In this document: positions 22,755 through 34,520 of the stretch, one piece after another
How the letters are laid out: each line of letters opens with the position of its first letter
Numbering within the stretch: position 1 is the stretch's first letter
Assembly: GCA_020310875.1 (NCBI GenBank)
Contig: CM035407.1
Span: 90,518,632-90,582,631 of the forward strand
Direction: 5' to 3'
Length of the DNA: 64,000 bases
Source: Ceratopteris richardii
Lineage: Eukaryota; Streptophyta; Polypodiopsida; Polypodiales; Pteridaceae
The notes under the pieces: generated by a model
What the model saw: only the letters and a program-made list of their open reading frames with translations
What the model was told of the DNA's origin: nothing
Databases searched by the model: none
Translations under genes and position numbers: made by a program

Positions 22755-24660
22755 CAAAACAGTTTACTGTTTCCAGAGATGTTACATTTGATGAACAGAA
22801 AAGCTGGTATGCAGATCAAAGTCATACAACGGAAGAATTTGAAGAAGAGGTAAGACAAAAAGAGAAAGGGAAATCAATTGTGCAGGTGAATAGAGATGAA
22901 CACTATATGCAAGCAAGTACGTCCAGAAATGGATTAACAAGAAGAAATGAAGAAATTCCTATATTTGATGAAGAAGTGTATTCAGACACTTATGAAGAAT
23001 GTGAACCAAGAAGGTCAAGCAAGACTAGAAGACAACCAGAAAGGTATTCTTATGATACTTCGTATATAACTCAGAAAAATTATGCATATATGTTCAAAGA
23101 TGATGAAGAACCTCAGAACTATGATGAAGCTAAAGGCAAGAAGCACTGGGAAGAAGCAATGGAAGAAGAGTTCAGCGCACTGGAGGAGAACAAGACATGG
23201 GAACTTGTTCCTAAACCAAATGGTAAAAAGTAATTGGAAATAAATGGGTTTTCAAAGTTAAGAAACTTGCAGATGGAAGGATAGCCAGATACAAAGCTAG
23301 ACTGGTTGTCAAGGGCTATGCTCAGACGCATGGCATAGATTACGATGAGACGTTTAGTCCGGTGGCAAGGATGTCAACCATAAGGATAGTGATTGCTATT
23401 GCAGCATCAAAAGGATGGAAGCTAAGTTAGCTGGATATCAAGAATGCATTTCTGGATGGATATATATCAGATGAAGTCTATATGGAACAACCTGAAGGGT
23501 TTGTAAGTTCCAGATACCCAAATTTTGTTTGCAGATTAAGAAAAGCACTTTATGGACTGAAGCAAGCTCCAAGAGCTTCGAATTACAGACTTGTGAAATA
23601 TCTCAATGAACTTGGATACCAAAGTTTGAAGGCAGATGCAAGTCTACTCATCAAGAGAAAAGAAGAAGGTATGATCTACATTTGTATTTATGTAGATGAC
23701 ATTATAATCATAGGTACCTCAGATGAAGGAATTAAAGAAGTAAAGAAATTGCTTGAAAAGGAGTTTAAGATCAGTGATCTAGGAAAGTTATCATACTTTC
23801 TTGGAATGGAAATCACATACACAAATCATGGTGTATATGTTTCGCAAGAAAGATATCTTTTAAACTTACTGAAGAAGTTTAATATGGAGAATTGCAGAGA
23901 AGCTTTAACACCGCTTGAAGTAAATCATAAACTCAGTAAATATGATGGAGCAGAGTTTAAAGATATGAGGAAGTATCAGTTGTTAGTGGGAAGTCTAATT
24001 TATGCTACACTAACAAGACCGGATCTTAGTTATGCAGTGGGAGTTCTCTCACAGTTCATGCATTGTCCGAAGGATCAACATTGGGTTGCAGGACAGAGAG
24101 TTCTTAGATATATCAAAAGAATTATAAAGGAAGGATTATATTATCCTTTTACGTCTGATATAAAGTTGAGAGCATTCAGTGACTCAGACTGGGCAGGAAG
24201 TCAAGATGACAGAAGATCAACACATGGGTATATGATATACCTAGGAGATAAGCTAGTAAGCTGGTGTTCGAAGAAACAACACACAGTGGCTTTATCGTCA
24301 ACAGAAGCAGAATATAAAGGACTTGTAGAAGCAGCTAAAGAAGTGATATGGATGCAGACCTTGTTCAAAAGCATGGGTATTGATCAAGGTATACCTATCA
24401 TACATGGAGATAATATGAGCTCGTTGTATCTTGCAGCAAATCCAGTATTTCATGCAAGAACAAAGCACATAGAGATTCAGTATCATTTCCTGAGGGAAAA
24501 GGTAATGGAGAAGGAGATAGAAATAGTATACACTCCAACAAAAGATCAGATTGCAGATATTTTGACAAAGATCTTGGATGGAACAAAGACAAGCAGATTC
24601 AAAGAAATGGCAGGAATAAAAGAAAGAAAAATATATGAAAGACAGGAAGAGTCAAATTAG
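22755..24660 (+). pseudogene. Copia E reverse transcriptase and RNase H
   Basis: 22,880-23,233 holds the IN-RT linker and RT start (HWEEAMEEEFSALEENKTWEL). A one-base loss near 23,228 and a stop near 23,430 (before LDIKNAFLDG) interrupt it. 23,482-24,660 is open: LRKALYGLKQAPRA, active-site box YVDD, YFLGMEI, then RNase H (AFSDSDWAGSQDDRRSTHGY, VALSSTEAEY) and the C-terminal HIEIQYHFLREKV. It ends 15 nt before the LTR, the normal copia layout. Confidence 0.85.
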
Positions 24661-24663
24661 TGA

Positions 24664-24675
24664 TTGAGGGGGAGC
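24664..24675 (+). promoter_or_regulatory. Polypurine tract of copia E
   Basis: TTGAGGGGGAGC immediately precedes the LTR start TGTTGA. This tract primes plus-strand DNA synthesis in LTR retrotransposons. Position directly after the pol stop and abutting TG supports the call. Confidence 0.85.
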
Positions 24676-25769
24676 TGTTGAAGAATCACTCACAAATTTG
24701 ACATACAGACAAACATAAAGATAAAGAAAGATAAAGAGAAGCAGAATCAAAATATTCAAAAAATCAAAGCCTTAGTGAAGGGACAAATTCACGACTGTAA
24801 TGTACAGCGTAGAAACTTCCAGAATTAGAGTTTGTTACATCGGATCAAAATTGTACATAAATAAGATAGGAAGAAAGAAAAAGTAGAGCATGAGTGTGTG
24901 TGAGAAGAGCGTGTAGTGCAAATAGAGCGCATATAGAAATCAAGAATAGGTCTAGAAGATGCCAGAGATTGCGTATGTAAAGATGAATAACAGAAACTTG
25001 AAATGTCAGGTATTCATCTGAGAGAGATGGTAAGAAGAAACTACTCAGTATAGGAGAGTTTCTATAGCTTGAGCAGGAAGAGGCCAAGCTAGTTTTGTAC
25101 ACATCTTCTCTAATAGAAAACACATGTTCATGTGGAAGTTTGCGCGCATTCTTCGTATGCGAAGAAATCTGAGTATTTTCATGTTACGGTATAAAGTTAG
25201 TTAACAGTTACAGTTTTCTCAGTAAACGCATTTTTCGGTCAGTTACAGTTTTCTCAATAAACGTGTTTTCCGGTAGAACAATGAAGTAGATCTCGCAGAA
25301 TAATGTAAACTTTTGTATGAGAGATAGCTTATCTTATAGCTAGACATCTCTACTATCAGTTCATCAAAGATTTCGGTAAAATGAATATGTACACACAGTA
25401 CAAAGTCTGATCGGAAAGAGGCATTGTGAACTGGTGAAGTTTTTCTTTAAACTTTAGAAAGAGTTCATTCAGTGAAGGAAGTTCACGCATCACTTCCTTA
25501 CTTCATCTATATACACTTGAAGTAATTACAAACAGAATAGCAGTTGATTCCGGTAAGATTCCGGTATAATTACGGTGACAGTCCGGTGAAGTTTCGGTTG
25601 AATTTTCAGTGAATTCCAAACACAGTCTTATATGTTTGAGTGACAGAAACTTTGCTAAGCTACTGCTGATTATAGAGGTATTCTAATATCACTCTAGCTT
25701 AGTCACCTTCAATGGCGCGGCGAATTCCGCAAGCTTGACAAGGTTCGAGTCTTTGCCGCGTCATCAACA
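24676..25769 (+). repeat. 3' LTR of copia E (1,094 bp)
   Basis: It starts TGTTGA right after the polypurine tract and ends TCAACA, the exact reverse complement, giving 6-bp terminal inverted repeats with TG...CA ends. It has a 35-bp tandem duplication (25,205-25,274) and a CCGGT-rich stretch (25,550-25,615). No 5' partner is in the window, so age cannot be estimated. Confidence 0.8.
25205..25274. repeat. 35-bp tandem duplication in the E LTR
   Basis: CAGTTACAGTTTTCTCA followed by (A/G)TAAACG(C/T)(A/G)TTTT(T/C)CGGT occurs twice with period 35. The copies differ at a few positions. It lies within the LTR and codes for nothing. Confidence 0.8.
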
Positions 25770-25924
25770 TAGACCTGGACATCTATTCTCATAGAATTAT
25801 GATGTCCTTAAAAGCCAAACCTTCCAAGCAAAAACCATATACATCTAATGATAATTATGTAGCAAAGATCAAAGAAGAAATATATTACTGATAGAAGTTG
25901 GATTTATCTATTCAAGAAAAGTAA

Positions 25925-27360
25925 GACCCACCTTAGGGTGGATCACCTTTCCAAAATAACCTCACGAGAGCCGTCACAAGAAATGTTAGATGAACTTCTT
26001 GATGCTTAATTATTTAACTTGGAGATTGTGCCTAACTAGGACCAAATTATTGTGCCTATCCTTAATTTTGGACCTAAGCATCCTATACTAAAATCAAAAG
26101 GTAAACAAGAGGTGAAATCCCCTAAATATCACATATTGGGCAGGTAATGTGTACAACCACACAAATCAAGTCATAGTGGCTTGTTGTGTAGAAGAAGACA
26201 AGTACACGAAATGGTTGCAATTAGCACATGTAGGTGCACTGAAGCAACATTATTCTAAACATCAAACTCTCTAGACTCTGCAAAGATTAGGTGTATAGTG
26301 GCCAACCATGGAAGCAGATGTCCATAGGATGTGTCAGTATTTCCCAAGCTATTGTGATCAACCATTGCTAGAACATGCTACTCTGTATTAAGTATGCCTA
26401 ATGTTGGATTGGAGCAGCTCATTGGTTGACTTTCTCAAGACAAAAACTTTCCCTCAAGAAATGACATTAGCTAGATGATGAAGCTTAGAATAGGAAGCCT
26501 TAGACTACACTCTCATTGGAAATAACCTACACAAACGTGGAAGAGATGGATATCTTTGACGTCCATGAAAGTGAATATCTTAAAATCATAGAAACTGCTC
26601 ACCAAGGTGTGGCAGGAGGACACTTTGGACCAGATAGGGTAATCAAAAAAATACTATTTGTAGGGATTTGGTGGCCAAACCTTTACATGGATGCTCATTC
26701 CTATGTGAGGCTATGTGACACATGCCAGTGAACTTAGTATCCAATATGCAAAGATGAGATGTCGCTAAGATGCACAATGGGAGGAGGACTACTCTCCAAG
26801 TGGGGAATAGACTTTGTTGGTCCTATTAATCCCCCAACTAAGAATTCACATGTGGATTACATTATTGTTTCCACCAACTATCTAACCAAATGGATAGAAG
26901 TGAAATTCACTAGGAAGAACGATGTCCAAACTACCACTAATTTTTTATTCGAAAATGTATTTACAAGATATGGCTTTCCAATAGAATTAGTTAGTGACAT
27001 GGTACCCACTTCTTGAATGAGTTCATTGAATACTTCTTGCAAGAACTCATGGTTATTCACAAGACATCAGCCCCGTACCATCCACAAGAAAATGTCCAAG
27101 CAAAAAGGAAAAATAAGATCCTTTGTATGGTTCTAACAAAGTTGGTTAACAATAAACATTTTGATTCGGACAAATGTTACATCATGTTGTTTGGGCTTAT
27201 AAAGTTTCCTATAAAATGGTACTCAATGGCACACCCTTTCAAATGGTGTTTGGTCAGAATGCAGTGTTGCCCTTACACTTCTTCATACCCACTTTAAAGG
27301 CTGCACAAGAGCATCAATGGAGTGGGCATGAACTCTCTTCTAGAAATTTTGATTTATAGT
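25925..27360 (+). pseudogene. Integrase region of gypsy copy G
   Basis: A degenerate first zinc-module-like segment lies at about 26,210-26,380 (WLQLAHVGALKQHYSK, WPTMEADVHRM) with stops. The canonical module at 26,580-26,730 has AHQGVAGGHF, WWPNLYMDAH and CDTCQ. The core at 26,759-27,016 has WGIDFVGPINPP; the second Asp region is damaged (VSDM, then a frame change). The end at 27,174-27,359 has the TPFQMVFGQN segment. Confidence 0.75.
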
Positions 27361-27659
27361 GACTGGGAGAAACTCAATTAAGAGCAGCTACTAGTATCTC
27401 AAGTAGAGCTATCCAAGACACCCTTAAGTGTTATCAAAGAAAAAATCTATAATCCCATAAGGGAAGTGTGGAAATTCAAACCTTGTAATAAACCCCCGGA
27501 ACCAACAGTGTAAATACCCTCACAAATAGGTTAAATGCATTCTAAGTATATTGCACATCCCTAGTATGCATCTAGGAAACTTACTATCCTCCTAAACCCA
27601 CCCTCACTAACTCACGGACCAAAATGAGTATCATGTTGGTATTATAAAGGGGACAATGT

Positions 27660-28170
27660 ATCATCTCATTTCCAATGCAACCCTAATATGATCTTCTTTT
27701 TCTAGTAGATTCAAGAGCAACCACCATTGCTAGAGCCATGGTAGACACGGCACAAACTAGTTTGCAAGCAGGGACTACTCAATAGACCATCAACATTGAG
27801 ACTCTAACCATATTAGATGAACTTAAGGAATGACCAAAGGATATGAGGGACCTACAAATCATACCTATCCAAAATCCACCACTGGGCCATACAACTCAGG
27901 TTTGCAAGAACTCTCATTGTTTTAGTGAAGTGGTAGGAGCCCTCAAGGAAGGATCTTTCATTTGGGAGGTAGAGATAGAGTACAACAATGTATGGGGAAA
28001 GTACCACTTCTTCACCATAGAATTTGAATGTCTATACAACTCAAAAGAGTTACGTCCGGTATCGAAGAAAGTGGGGTTGGCAGAATGTCTCAATATGTAT
28101 GTGTGTGCATGTTGGTGTGCTTCTCACTCACATACTTGTACTCTCACTTGCTCATGTTTGTCATACTAAA
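27660..28170 (+). pseudogene. Second retropepsin-like motif and ORF3 start in copy G
   Basis: Near 27,700 the frame reads FLVDSRATTIARAM, matching the DSRA loops of A and D. After stops, 27,843-28,169 is open and encodes LQIIPIQNP and then VWGKYHFFTIEFECL and KKVGLAEC. C has VHVIPIG, KWGKYQFFSREFEVL and VGFTKYF in the same order (46,150-45,940). This places an ORF3 homologue directly after the second protease-like domain. The frame ends where copia H begins. Confidence 0.55.
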
Positions 28171-28309
28171 AGAGCTTGGAGAAGTTTGTAGGAGGTAGAA
28201 AAGTGAATTATAAAGCGATGAAGTTTAGTCCAGCCAACCAACACAAGACCAACCATTGAGCTTATGGAGATTCAAATAGACCTTATAGGCATGCAACAAG
28301 TGCAATAAA

Positions 28310-29251
28310 ATGATCTATGTACTTTCGAGCATCAAGGAGAAAGAGTCGATACAAAACAGATAGGTTTGCACATTGACTAGCTCTAAAAACTTATTATCTT
28401 TGGATGAGACAACCAACTTCAAATCTTGATAGCATCCAACCTGATTACGATTGGAAAAACTCCTTTTTGAGGAGTGATAGAAATAGGTTTGAGTGTATAG
28501 AGTGCACAAAAGTACAAGAAATAAGCAAAATATGCTTTTGGAATGAACCAGGTACTCAATAGTGTATCTCCTATTTTTTAGGAACACGTACAGATAGACC
28601 TCAAGACAAAAAAACGATAATTTCTCCCAATATAATGAACCAAGTGCTTTGAACATTTATACACATATACTAGAAATTACGATCTTTCCAAGGAGTGCTC
28701 ATTCAATCAATTTGGAGCTTTGTAGAGAGAGCAGCAACCTCAACAAGCTTACTATTGTTGAAGAAGATGATGCAGAGAAATGAAGGAGCAAGACAATGAT
28801 GGCCACAACTGTATTTATATTGCTTCCATGTAATGTAGAAGTGTTTTGACATCTTTACATAGACTCCTTAAGTGCTCCACAACCTCTACAAGTGGATTTT
28901 TAATTCAAATGAAGGCAATAAAGGTTGTTGAAGAGAATCAATTCCCTTTCCTAAAATCTAGGAAAAGTGAAGATCTAGCTTGATCCACTTTTAGGTGATT
29001 GATTAATTCATTGATTGAAAGTCAACCACCTCAAATTCATAGAATTTTAGCTCTCTTTTTCTCCTTTTACATGTGTAAAGCTCTATGCTTTTACAATGGT
29101 AAATGATCCATAAAAAATCTTTTGAAAAAATACAATAAATGAGGATAGGTAAAAGAACGCTTCAATGGATATTTTGACATAGTCCAAACCATAGCTTTCT
29201 TGATGTGGATCAAATCCAACTCAAGCATAGTGTAAGCTTTATATTCCCACA
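28310..29251 (-). repeat. 3' LTR of copia H (left edge approximate)
   Basis: The right edge is firm: the minus strand reads polypurine GCTTGAGGGGGAGT then TGTGGG at 29,251. A minus-strand TATA-like ATATAAATA (28,820-28,812) lies inside, with transcription running left. The left edge was set near a TG at 28,311 only because gypsy G similarity ends about 28,170; no partner LTR is available to confirm it. Confidence 0.5.
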
Positions 29252-29265
29252 ACTCCCCCTCAAGC
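29252..29265 (-). promoter_or_regulatory. Polypurine tract of copia H
   Basis: The minus strand reads GCTTGAGGGGGAGT directly before the LTR start TGTGGG. It lies just after the peptide SLRGSC, the usual C-terminal end of copia pol in plants, which supports the call. Confidence 0.75.
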
Positions 29266-29331
29266 TAAAGTATGCATGAGTCTTCATTCTCTAATAGGTT
29301 GAATACCTATCATTGATTTAAATCTGCAAAG

Positions 29332-30465
29332 CTTTTTTTTTTTTTTAAAGGAAGTTTAGTCGTAGCCCACTCTCTCGGACTTTAATTAATAATGAAGAAA
29401 AAGATACAAGTGAATGGGACTAGTGCCCTTGGGACCCCTCGAATCCCACAAAGCAGGGGCAGAACTTATGTATCTAGATTGTGTTGCAAATGAGGTTAAT
29501 AACCCTCTCGTCCCCTACATGTGGGACCCACTTAGATATAAGCTTGTTGTTTTGGATGAAAAATCTTTATGATGCCTAAAGGGTGGGGCCCTCTTACAGT
29601 TGAAGATTCTTTTGCCAAGGATGAACAATGACTTCTCGATCGACCACTCTTTAGGAGGGTGTCCAAAATTGTAGGCACACCACTCCCTCCAAATCTTCCA
29701 GAGGGTTTCCCCTCTTATAGCATTCCACAGTGCCGCCAAGAAGCCCATTGCTTCACCCAAAAGTGCTTGCTTCCAGGTGATTTGCTCCTGCAATCTCAAA
29801 ATCTTCCCCACGGTTAGCAAGAGCAGGAGAGACTTGGGGCAAGTGAAGAAGATGTGACCCAAATCCTCAATGTTGTGATGGCAATGCTTGCACCACGGCT
29901 AAGCACCACAAATTTTTCTAGCCTTTAGATTGGTCCAGATACCACGGTGTAGAATTTTCCACATGAGCACAGAATTTTTGGTCTCAATGAGGGGGTGCCA
30001 GATAGACATGAATTTCAAATCCCAACGTAGGCTAGTCCAATTCGGGCACCACTTCTTGTTAAGCATGATATGATAGTCCGTGTTCTCCTTAATTCTAGGA
30101 ATTTCGGACAAGCAATTTCCATTGTGCCAAATCAGACCATCATGACACAACGGATCCTACCCAATGAGGAGTCGGGTTTTGGATAGTTCCCAAGCGATGC
30201 ACTTGCCCTAAAGGAGAGTCCATTCTTCATAATTTGCTCTTATTTCAGGGTCTATGTCTTCAAAGCTGATCCACTGGTCAGTTTCTTGTTTCTAGAGGTG
30301 TTTCTAGTGTCTAAAACCCTTGATCTAGAGCCTCTTAGCTTTTTGAAGGTCCCAGGAAGCCACATCCCTAATGCCAGTGATCGAAAACCATATTGAGTCA
30401 TTTTCTCTGATACCGGCCTCCCATTTCCAATCTTTATTCCATCAAGTGCCGTCATCATCATATCA
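29332..30465 (-). mobile_element. 5'-truncated LINE (L1-like) in copia H
   Basis: Minus-strand frames (30,461-30,252, 30,150-29,899, 29,862-29,515) encode the C-terminal zf-RVT region of plant LINEs: VLMWKILHRGIWTNLKARKIC, then WCKHC, H and GHIFFTCP, a C-H-H-C zinc set. An oligo(T) run at 29,332-29,346 is the poly(A) tail on the minus strand. Copia sequence stops at QVADM on its right and resumes on its left, so the LINE inserted into copia H. I could not identify the target duplication. Confidence 0.75.
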
Positions 30466-32240
30466 GCTACTTGCTTTTAAATTGGAACAAAAGAAATGTC
30501 AATCTCCTTTGCCATGAGCTTCTCCCTGATGAAGTGGTAATGAACCTCTATGTTTTTGGTTCTTGCGCGAAAAATAGGATTGCCTACAGATGCATGGAGC
30601 TTACATTTTCTTTAAATATGTGAGGTTTGGAACTCACAAGTCCCAAATCTATATACAATGCTATTGCCTCTTGAGTTTCTATGGTCAAACCTCTATACTT
30701 TGCTTCAATTGATGATAAAGAAACTATTGGTTGCTTCTTGGAACTCCATGACACTAGGTTTGAACTTGCAAATGCTAAGCAACCAGAGGTACTTCTTCTA
30801 TCATCTTTAGCTCCTACCTAATCGGCATCTAAATAGATTTTGATATCCAAATCTAAAGAGTAAAGATAGAATATACATTCATTGATTGTACCTTTGAGAT
30901 ACGTAAGTACTCTGTTAGCTACATCCATGTGTGGTCTTCTAGGTGAGTGAATGAATTGACTAAGCATTCCCACACTATATGAGATTTCTACCTTTGTATG
31001 AGTAGCATATATCAAGCTATCAACTAAGCTTTGATATTCTTTAATGTCTTCAAATTTGTCACCTTCATAAACACTAAGTTTATGATTCATCCCCAAAGGT
31101 GTACCTACAAGTTTAGTGTTCTCCATTTTGAACTTAAGGCAGATCTTGAATGTATCTTCTTTGAGTCAAATACATTCCTTCATCTGTGTACATCACCTGC
31201 GTACCTAGGAAATATGTGAGCTCACCTTAGTCACTGATTTTGAACTCCTCTTGCATGTGTCTCTTGATTCTTTGAATGTCATTCAGATCATCACCTCTCA
31301 CAATAATATCATCTACATATACACACAAATAGATAACCTCATTGTGATCCCTTTTGATGAATAGAGAAGGATCTGAGTTTCTAGCTTTGAACCTTGATCT
31401 TGAAGGTATGTAACCAACCTATAATTCCAAGCTCTAGGAGCTTGTTTCAATCCATACAATGCTTTCTTAAGTCTGCAAACATAAGATGCATGATTAGGGT
31501 TTTCAAAACCCGGAGGTTGTGGCATGTATACCTCTTGACTTATCCAACCATTTAAAAATGCATTTTTTACATCAAGTTGGAGGAGTTTCCAATTTCTTAG
31601 AGTAGCTACACTTGTCAATGTTCGGATTGTAGTCATCTTTGCAACTGGTGAGAATATTTCCTGATAGTTTATACCATGATTTTTTTAGCATCATTTGGCA
31701 ACTAATCTTGCCTTGTACCTACAAACTACTCCATCTAAGTTTTTTTAACTTTATATACCCATCTGTAACCAATTACCTTTTGACTGGATGACATTGGAAC
31801 CAAATCCCAAGTGTCCATCTCCTTCATTGCACCTATTTCTTCTTTCATAGCCTTTTCCCAATTAGGGTTTTCCTTTGCCTCCTCATAGGTTGAAGGTTCT
31901 TCTAAAATTGAGTCTTTTGTCAAGTAGATTGAATGCTTTGTAACAAATATGGAATCATATCCATACCTTTCTGGTTGTTTCTTCTCTCTTGTTGATCTTC
32001 TAAGAGCTTGCTTAAAGCATTCTCCACACTCCTGCATCTTTGTTTTGCCTCTTGACTTCCATAGTTTGTAATCCTTTTCCCTTTCATCTTGGTCATCATC
32101 TGTATCACTTCTTGGATCCTAGACGTGTGTATCATGCTTGCTTCCTAATTGATCAGAATTAGAATCAAGATCATATGGTAGAGTTACCTTTTGTTTGTCT
32201 TCATCATACGAAGATGTATGTTCTTCAAACACAACATTAT
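30466..32240 (-). pseudogene. Copia H pol (IN-RT linker, RT, RNase H)
   Basis: 32,037-31,735 has the RT start (WEKAMKEEIGAMKEMDTWDLV, then VIGYRWVYKVK). 31,636-31,313 has LLQLDVKNAFLNG and LKKALYGLKQAPRAWNYRL. The YVDD region falls in the break at 31,313. 31,126-30,818 has the connection segment (SLIYATHTK). 30,815-30,470 encodes RNase H in other frames (DDRRSTSG, VSLSSIEAKY) and ends at QVADM where the LINE starts. The gag and integrase parts are missing. Confidence 0.75.
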
Positions 32241-32242
32241 TG

Positions 32243-32605
32243 GAGCAGAGAAGCTAAAGAAGTTTCAAAAAAATGTTGGGATTACATTAAATGACATTGA
32301 GCTTAAGGGAGAGTGTTGAGATATTAAGTTCAAAATGTGATAATCGACGATGACACATACTACTTTTCATTTGTCTAGCATATATAATGGTCATGCTAAT
32401 CTATGTTAGGGATATTTTCATTGAGCTTCACCAGATTTATCTATCGTTCGAGGATACAAGGATTTTCTTTATGTATTTCTCTTTACATATTGTATTTGTT
32501 TGCTCCTCTCTTGTTGTGTGAGTGTATGAGAGCTCTCTTCCTTATTTCCTTTCTCTTGACATGTAGTCCATGAATATACCATTTTCGTTGTGAGACATCT
32601 CTCAA
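32243..32605 (+). mobile_element. Copia 3' end: pol terminus, polypurine tract and LTR
   Basis: 32,243-32,306 encodes AEKLKKFQKNVGI and ELKGEC, the typical plant copia C-terminus. AAGGGAGAG then abuts the LTR start TGTTGAGATATTAAG at 32,314. The LTR ends about 32,605 in TCTCAA, nearly the complement of its start, for a length of about 290 bp. It is on the opposite strand to copia H, so it is a different insertion. Confidence 0.65.
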
Positions 32606-34520
32606 TGTTCAACTCAACCTTGAACTATTTGGCATTCCTCGACACGTACTCTTATGTTGATGAGGCAATCATTTTTGTTTTATTGGCATTTCACAGAATT
32701 GAGATGTTTACATCCATTATTTTTCCAAGATCCTTAGAGGTCTCATCGATTACACCAAAGAAAAATCCAAATTTTTGTCTTCATGATATATGTTGCTTTG
32801 TGTCTTGAACTTCAAATAATGTGGATGTCATTTTAGTCATATTTGTAGTTACTCCAAATGCTTCTACATACTTTCGATGTACAGCATCTTGTCAACAATT
32901 ACCCAACCATTGTTTTCTATGTGCCTATCTTTCATTTCATGTCCCATTACGCTGTTGTCTAAATAAGCTATTCAAAACCTCTCAAAGACATGTTGTCCCA
33001 TTGTCCCACTTCATGTTGTCTACGCTATTCAAAACCTCTCAAAGACATCTAAATAAGCATCATATGATGGCATCGTCTCATAACAGAGAACATATGTTGT
33101 ACGTTGAAAATATTAAAGTAAATTCTCTGTGTTTCAAGGATTGCCCCAAATGTTTTCCATACACAAAACACAATTTCAATATCAGTCTATCATCCTTTAG
33201 TCAAGGCCTTTCACGTGAGCAAGATATTAAGAAGACACACTTTTAGGAATAGCGCCTCAATATTTTCCTGTTTTGTCCCATGGTGTAGACCTTACTTGTT
33301 TGAGGCCACCCTTCATCAATACCTCCATGTTCATGAGAGGTTGAAGAGGCACTCGCATTGGTAAGCATCTACCCTCAGTCACAGTTCAGACTCACCAACA
33401 ATTGAACTACATGAAGGTCAATAGGTAATCATCAATGTCTACCAAGACATGTCCTCAAACCTGATTCTAATCTTTGTTTCTTCATAATTGGAGATTTTTT
33501 AAGCACTCCCATGGCTTCGTGTATCACTATCTTTTTAATTGCAGAATTAAATGAAAATGTAGGTCTCAGCCTCAGGGATTGTTAAATCTCTCCTTTTCTG
33601 AGGGGGTGGGGTTTTTGATACCCCCACCAAAGAAATGATGATGGGATGGTAGAAGAAATCAATGGCACCACAAAACCATCAAGATTGCGAATACTTTCTC
33701 CACCTATTGATGTGAACAGTGGATATAGAAAAAAGCTGAAAACTGATCAATTCTCTTGCTCCTGCAGTCTGAACCAACTCGTAGTGACTTCTGTTTTTCT
33801 TGCTAAACTTGCACAAGCATCATTTTTAAGTACATTGAACAGGAGCATCAAGATATTTTACAAAAAATGTACATTGAATATGGATGGTAATCCCATCTCT
33901 AGAGTGGGGTAGGTATCTAGTCCCTGCCCCTCTCTTACGAATACAAATTCTTAGGAGCACCTAAATACAAAGATTTCTCTTACATTTCATGATTCTCCTA
34001 GCAAGGACTGCCAATCTACTGCTGAATAGAGCAGAGCATCCAAAGGTTGATGAAGCCGTATGAAGCTACAAGGTGATTGAAACTTGCTCTATCACTGTCA
34101 TACATAATTCTGTTTAGAAAACAAAAAAAAGACAGGTATAGGTTCGTAAAATGAGAACATTTCATACTCGAGGAGATGAATGAATGCATATATTGCCTGA
34201 GGTGTGACTATATCGGAACACAATAAATATAATATCAATGAAGCACATAATCAATCCACTTTCCCTCAATATTATACTTAGGTGACAAGCGTGAACGCCC
34301 CGCAGCAATATTAAAACTACTCCTGTACTAGTAGTTGTGTGGATCTGCTGCAATAGTAATGCTTTACTTAAATCAATGAGCACTGAGGAATCTCAGAACT
34401 CTGTCCCTTTGTAAATCACAACTAGGTGGCACTTAGAAACCTTGAGGCATGATGAATAACTCATGGAAGAGACCATGGAACAAGATATATTACTCTGTGT
34501 ATAAAGCCAAGTACCAGAAA
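32606..34520. other. Spacer left of the U-box gene
   Basis: I see no gene or named element here. A 25-bp segment (GCTATTCAAAACCTCTCAAAG and 4 more bases) is repeated at 32,967 and 33,024, 57 bp apart. Short open frames (32,821-33,246; 33,646-33,912) match nothing I recognise. The part nearest 34,520 should contain the 3' untranslated region and poly(A) site of the U-box gene, but I found no decisive signal. Confidence 0.4.

Larger units (their letters stand above)
21100..25769 (+). mobile_element. Ty1/copia element E (5' truncated)
   Basis: Order is zinc knuckle, protease, integrase, RT, RNase H, polypurine tract, LTR. Integrase before RT is diagnostic of Ty1/copia. The 5' LTR, primer site and gag capsid are missing; the element starts abruptly in F. 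On the right it ends at the LTR edge and abuts gypsy copy G. Frames are broken at least at 22,752, 23,228 and 23,430. Confidence 0.85.
25785..28200 (+). mobile_element. Gypsy copy G (related to A and D, internally deleted)
   Basis: It opens in the RT lead-in (KPSKQKPYTSND, GFIYS) and jumps near 25,918 to the post-RNase H segment (LRVDHLSKITSRE). Compared with D, about 1.1 kb of RT and RNase H is gone. Integrase, the second retropepsin-like domain and an ORF3 start follow. No LTR is visible. It abuts copia E on the left and a copia H LTR on the right. Confidence 0.75.

Noticed and set aside
33646..33912. 88-codon frame near the U-box gene as a host exon
   Set aside because: It has no recognisable motif, and a CTGCAG before its middle part is not enough to claim a splice site.
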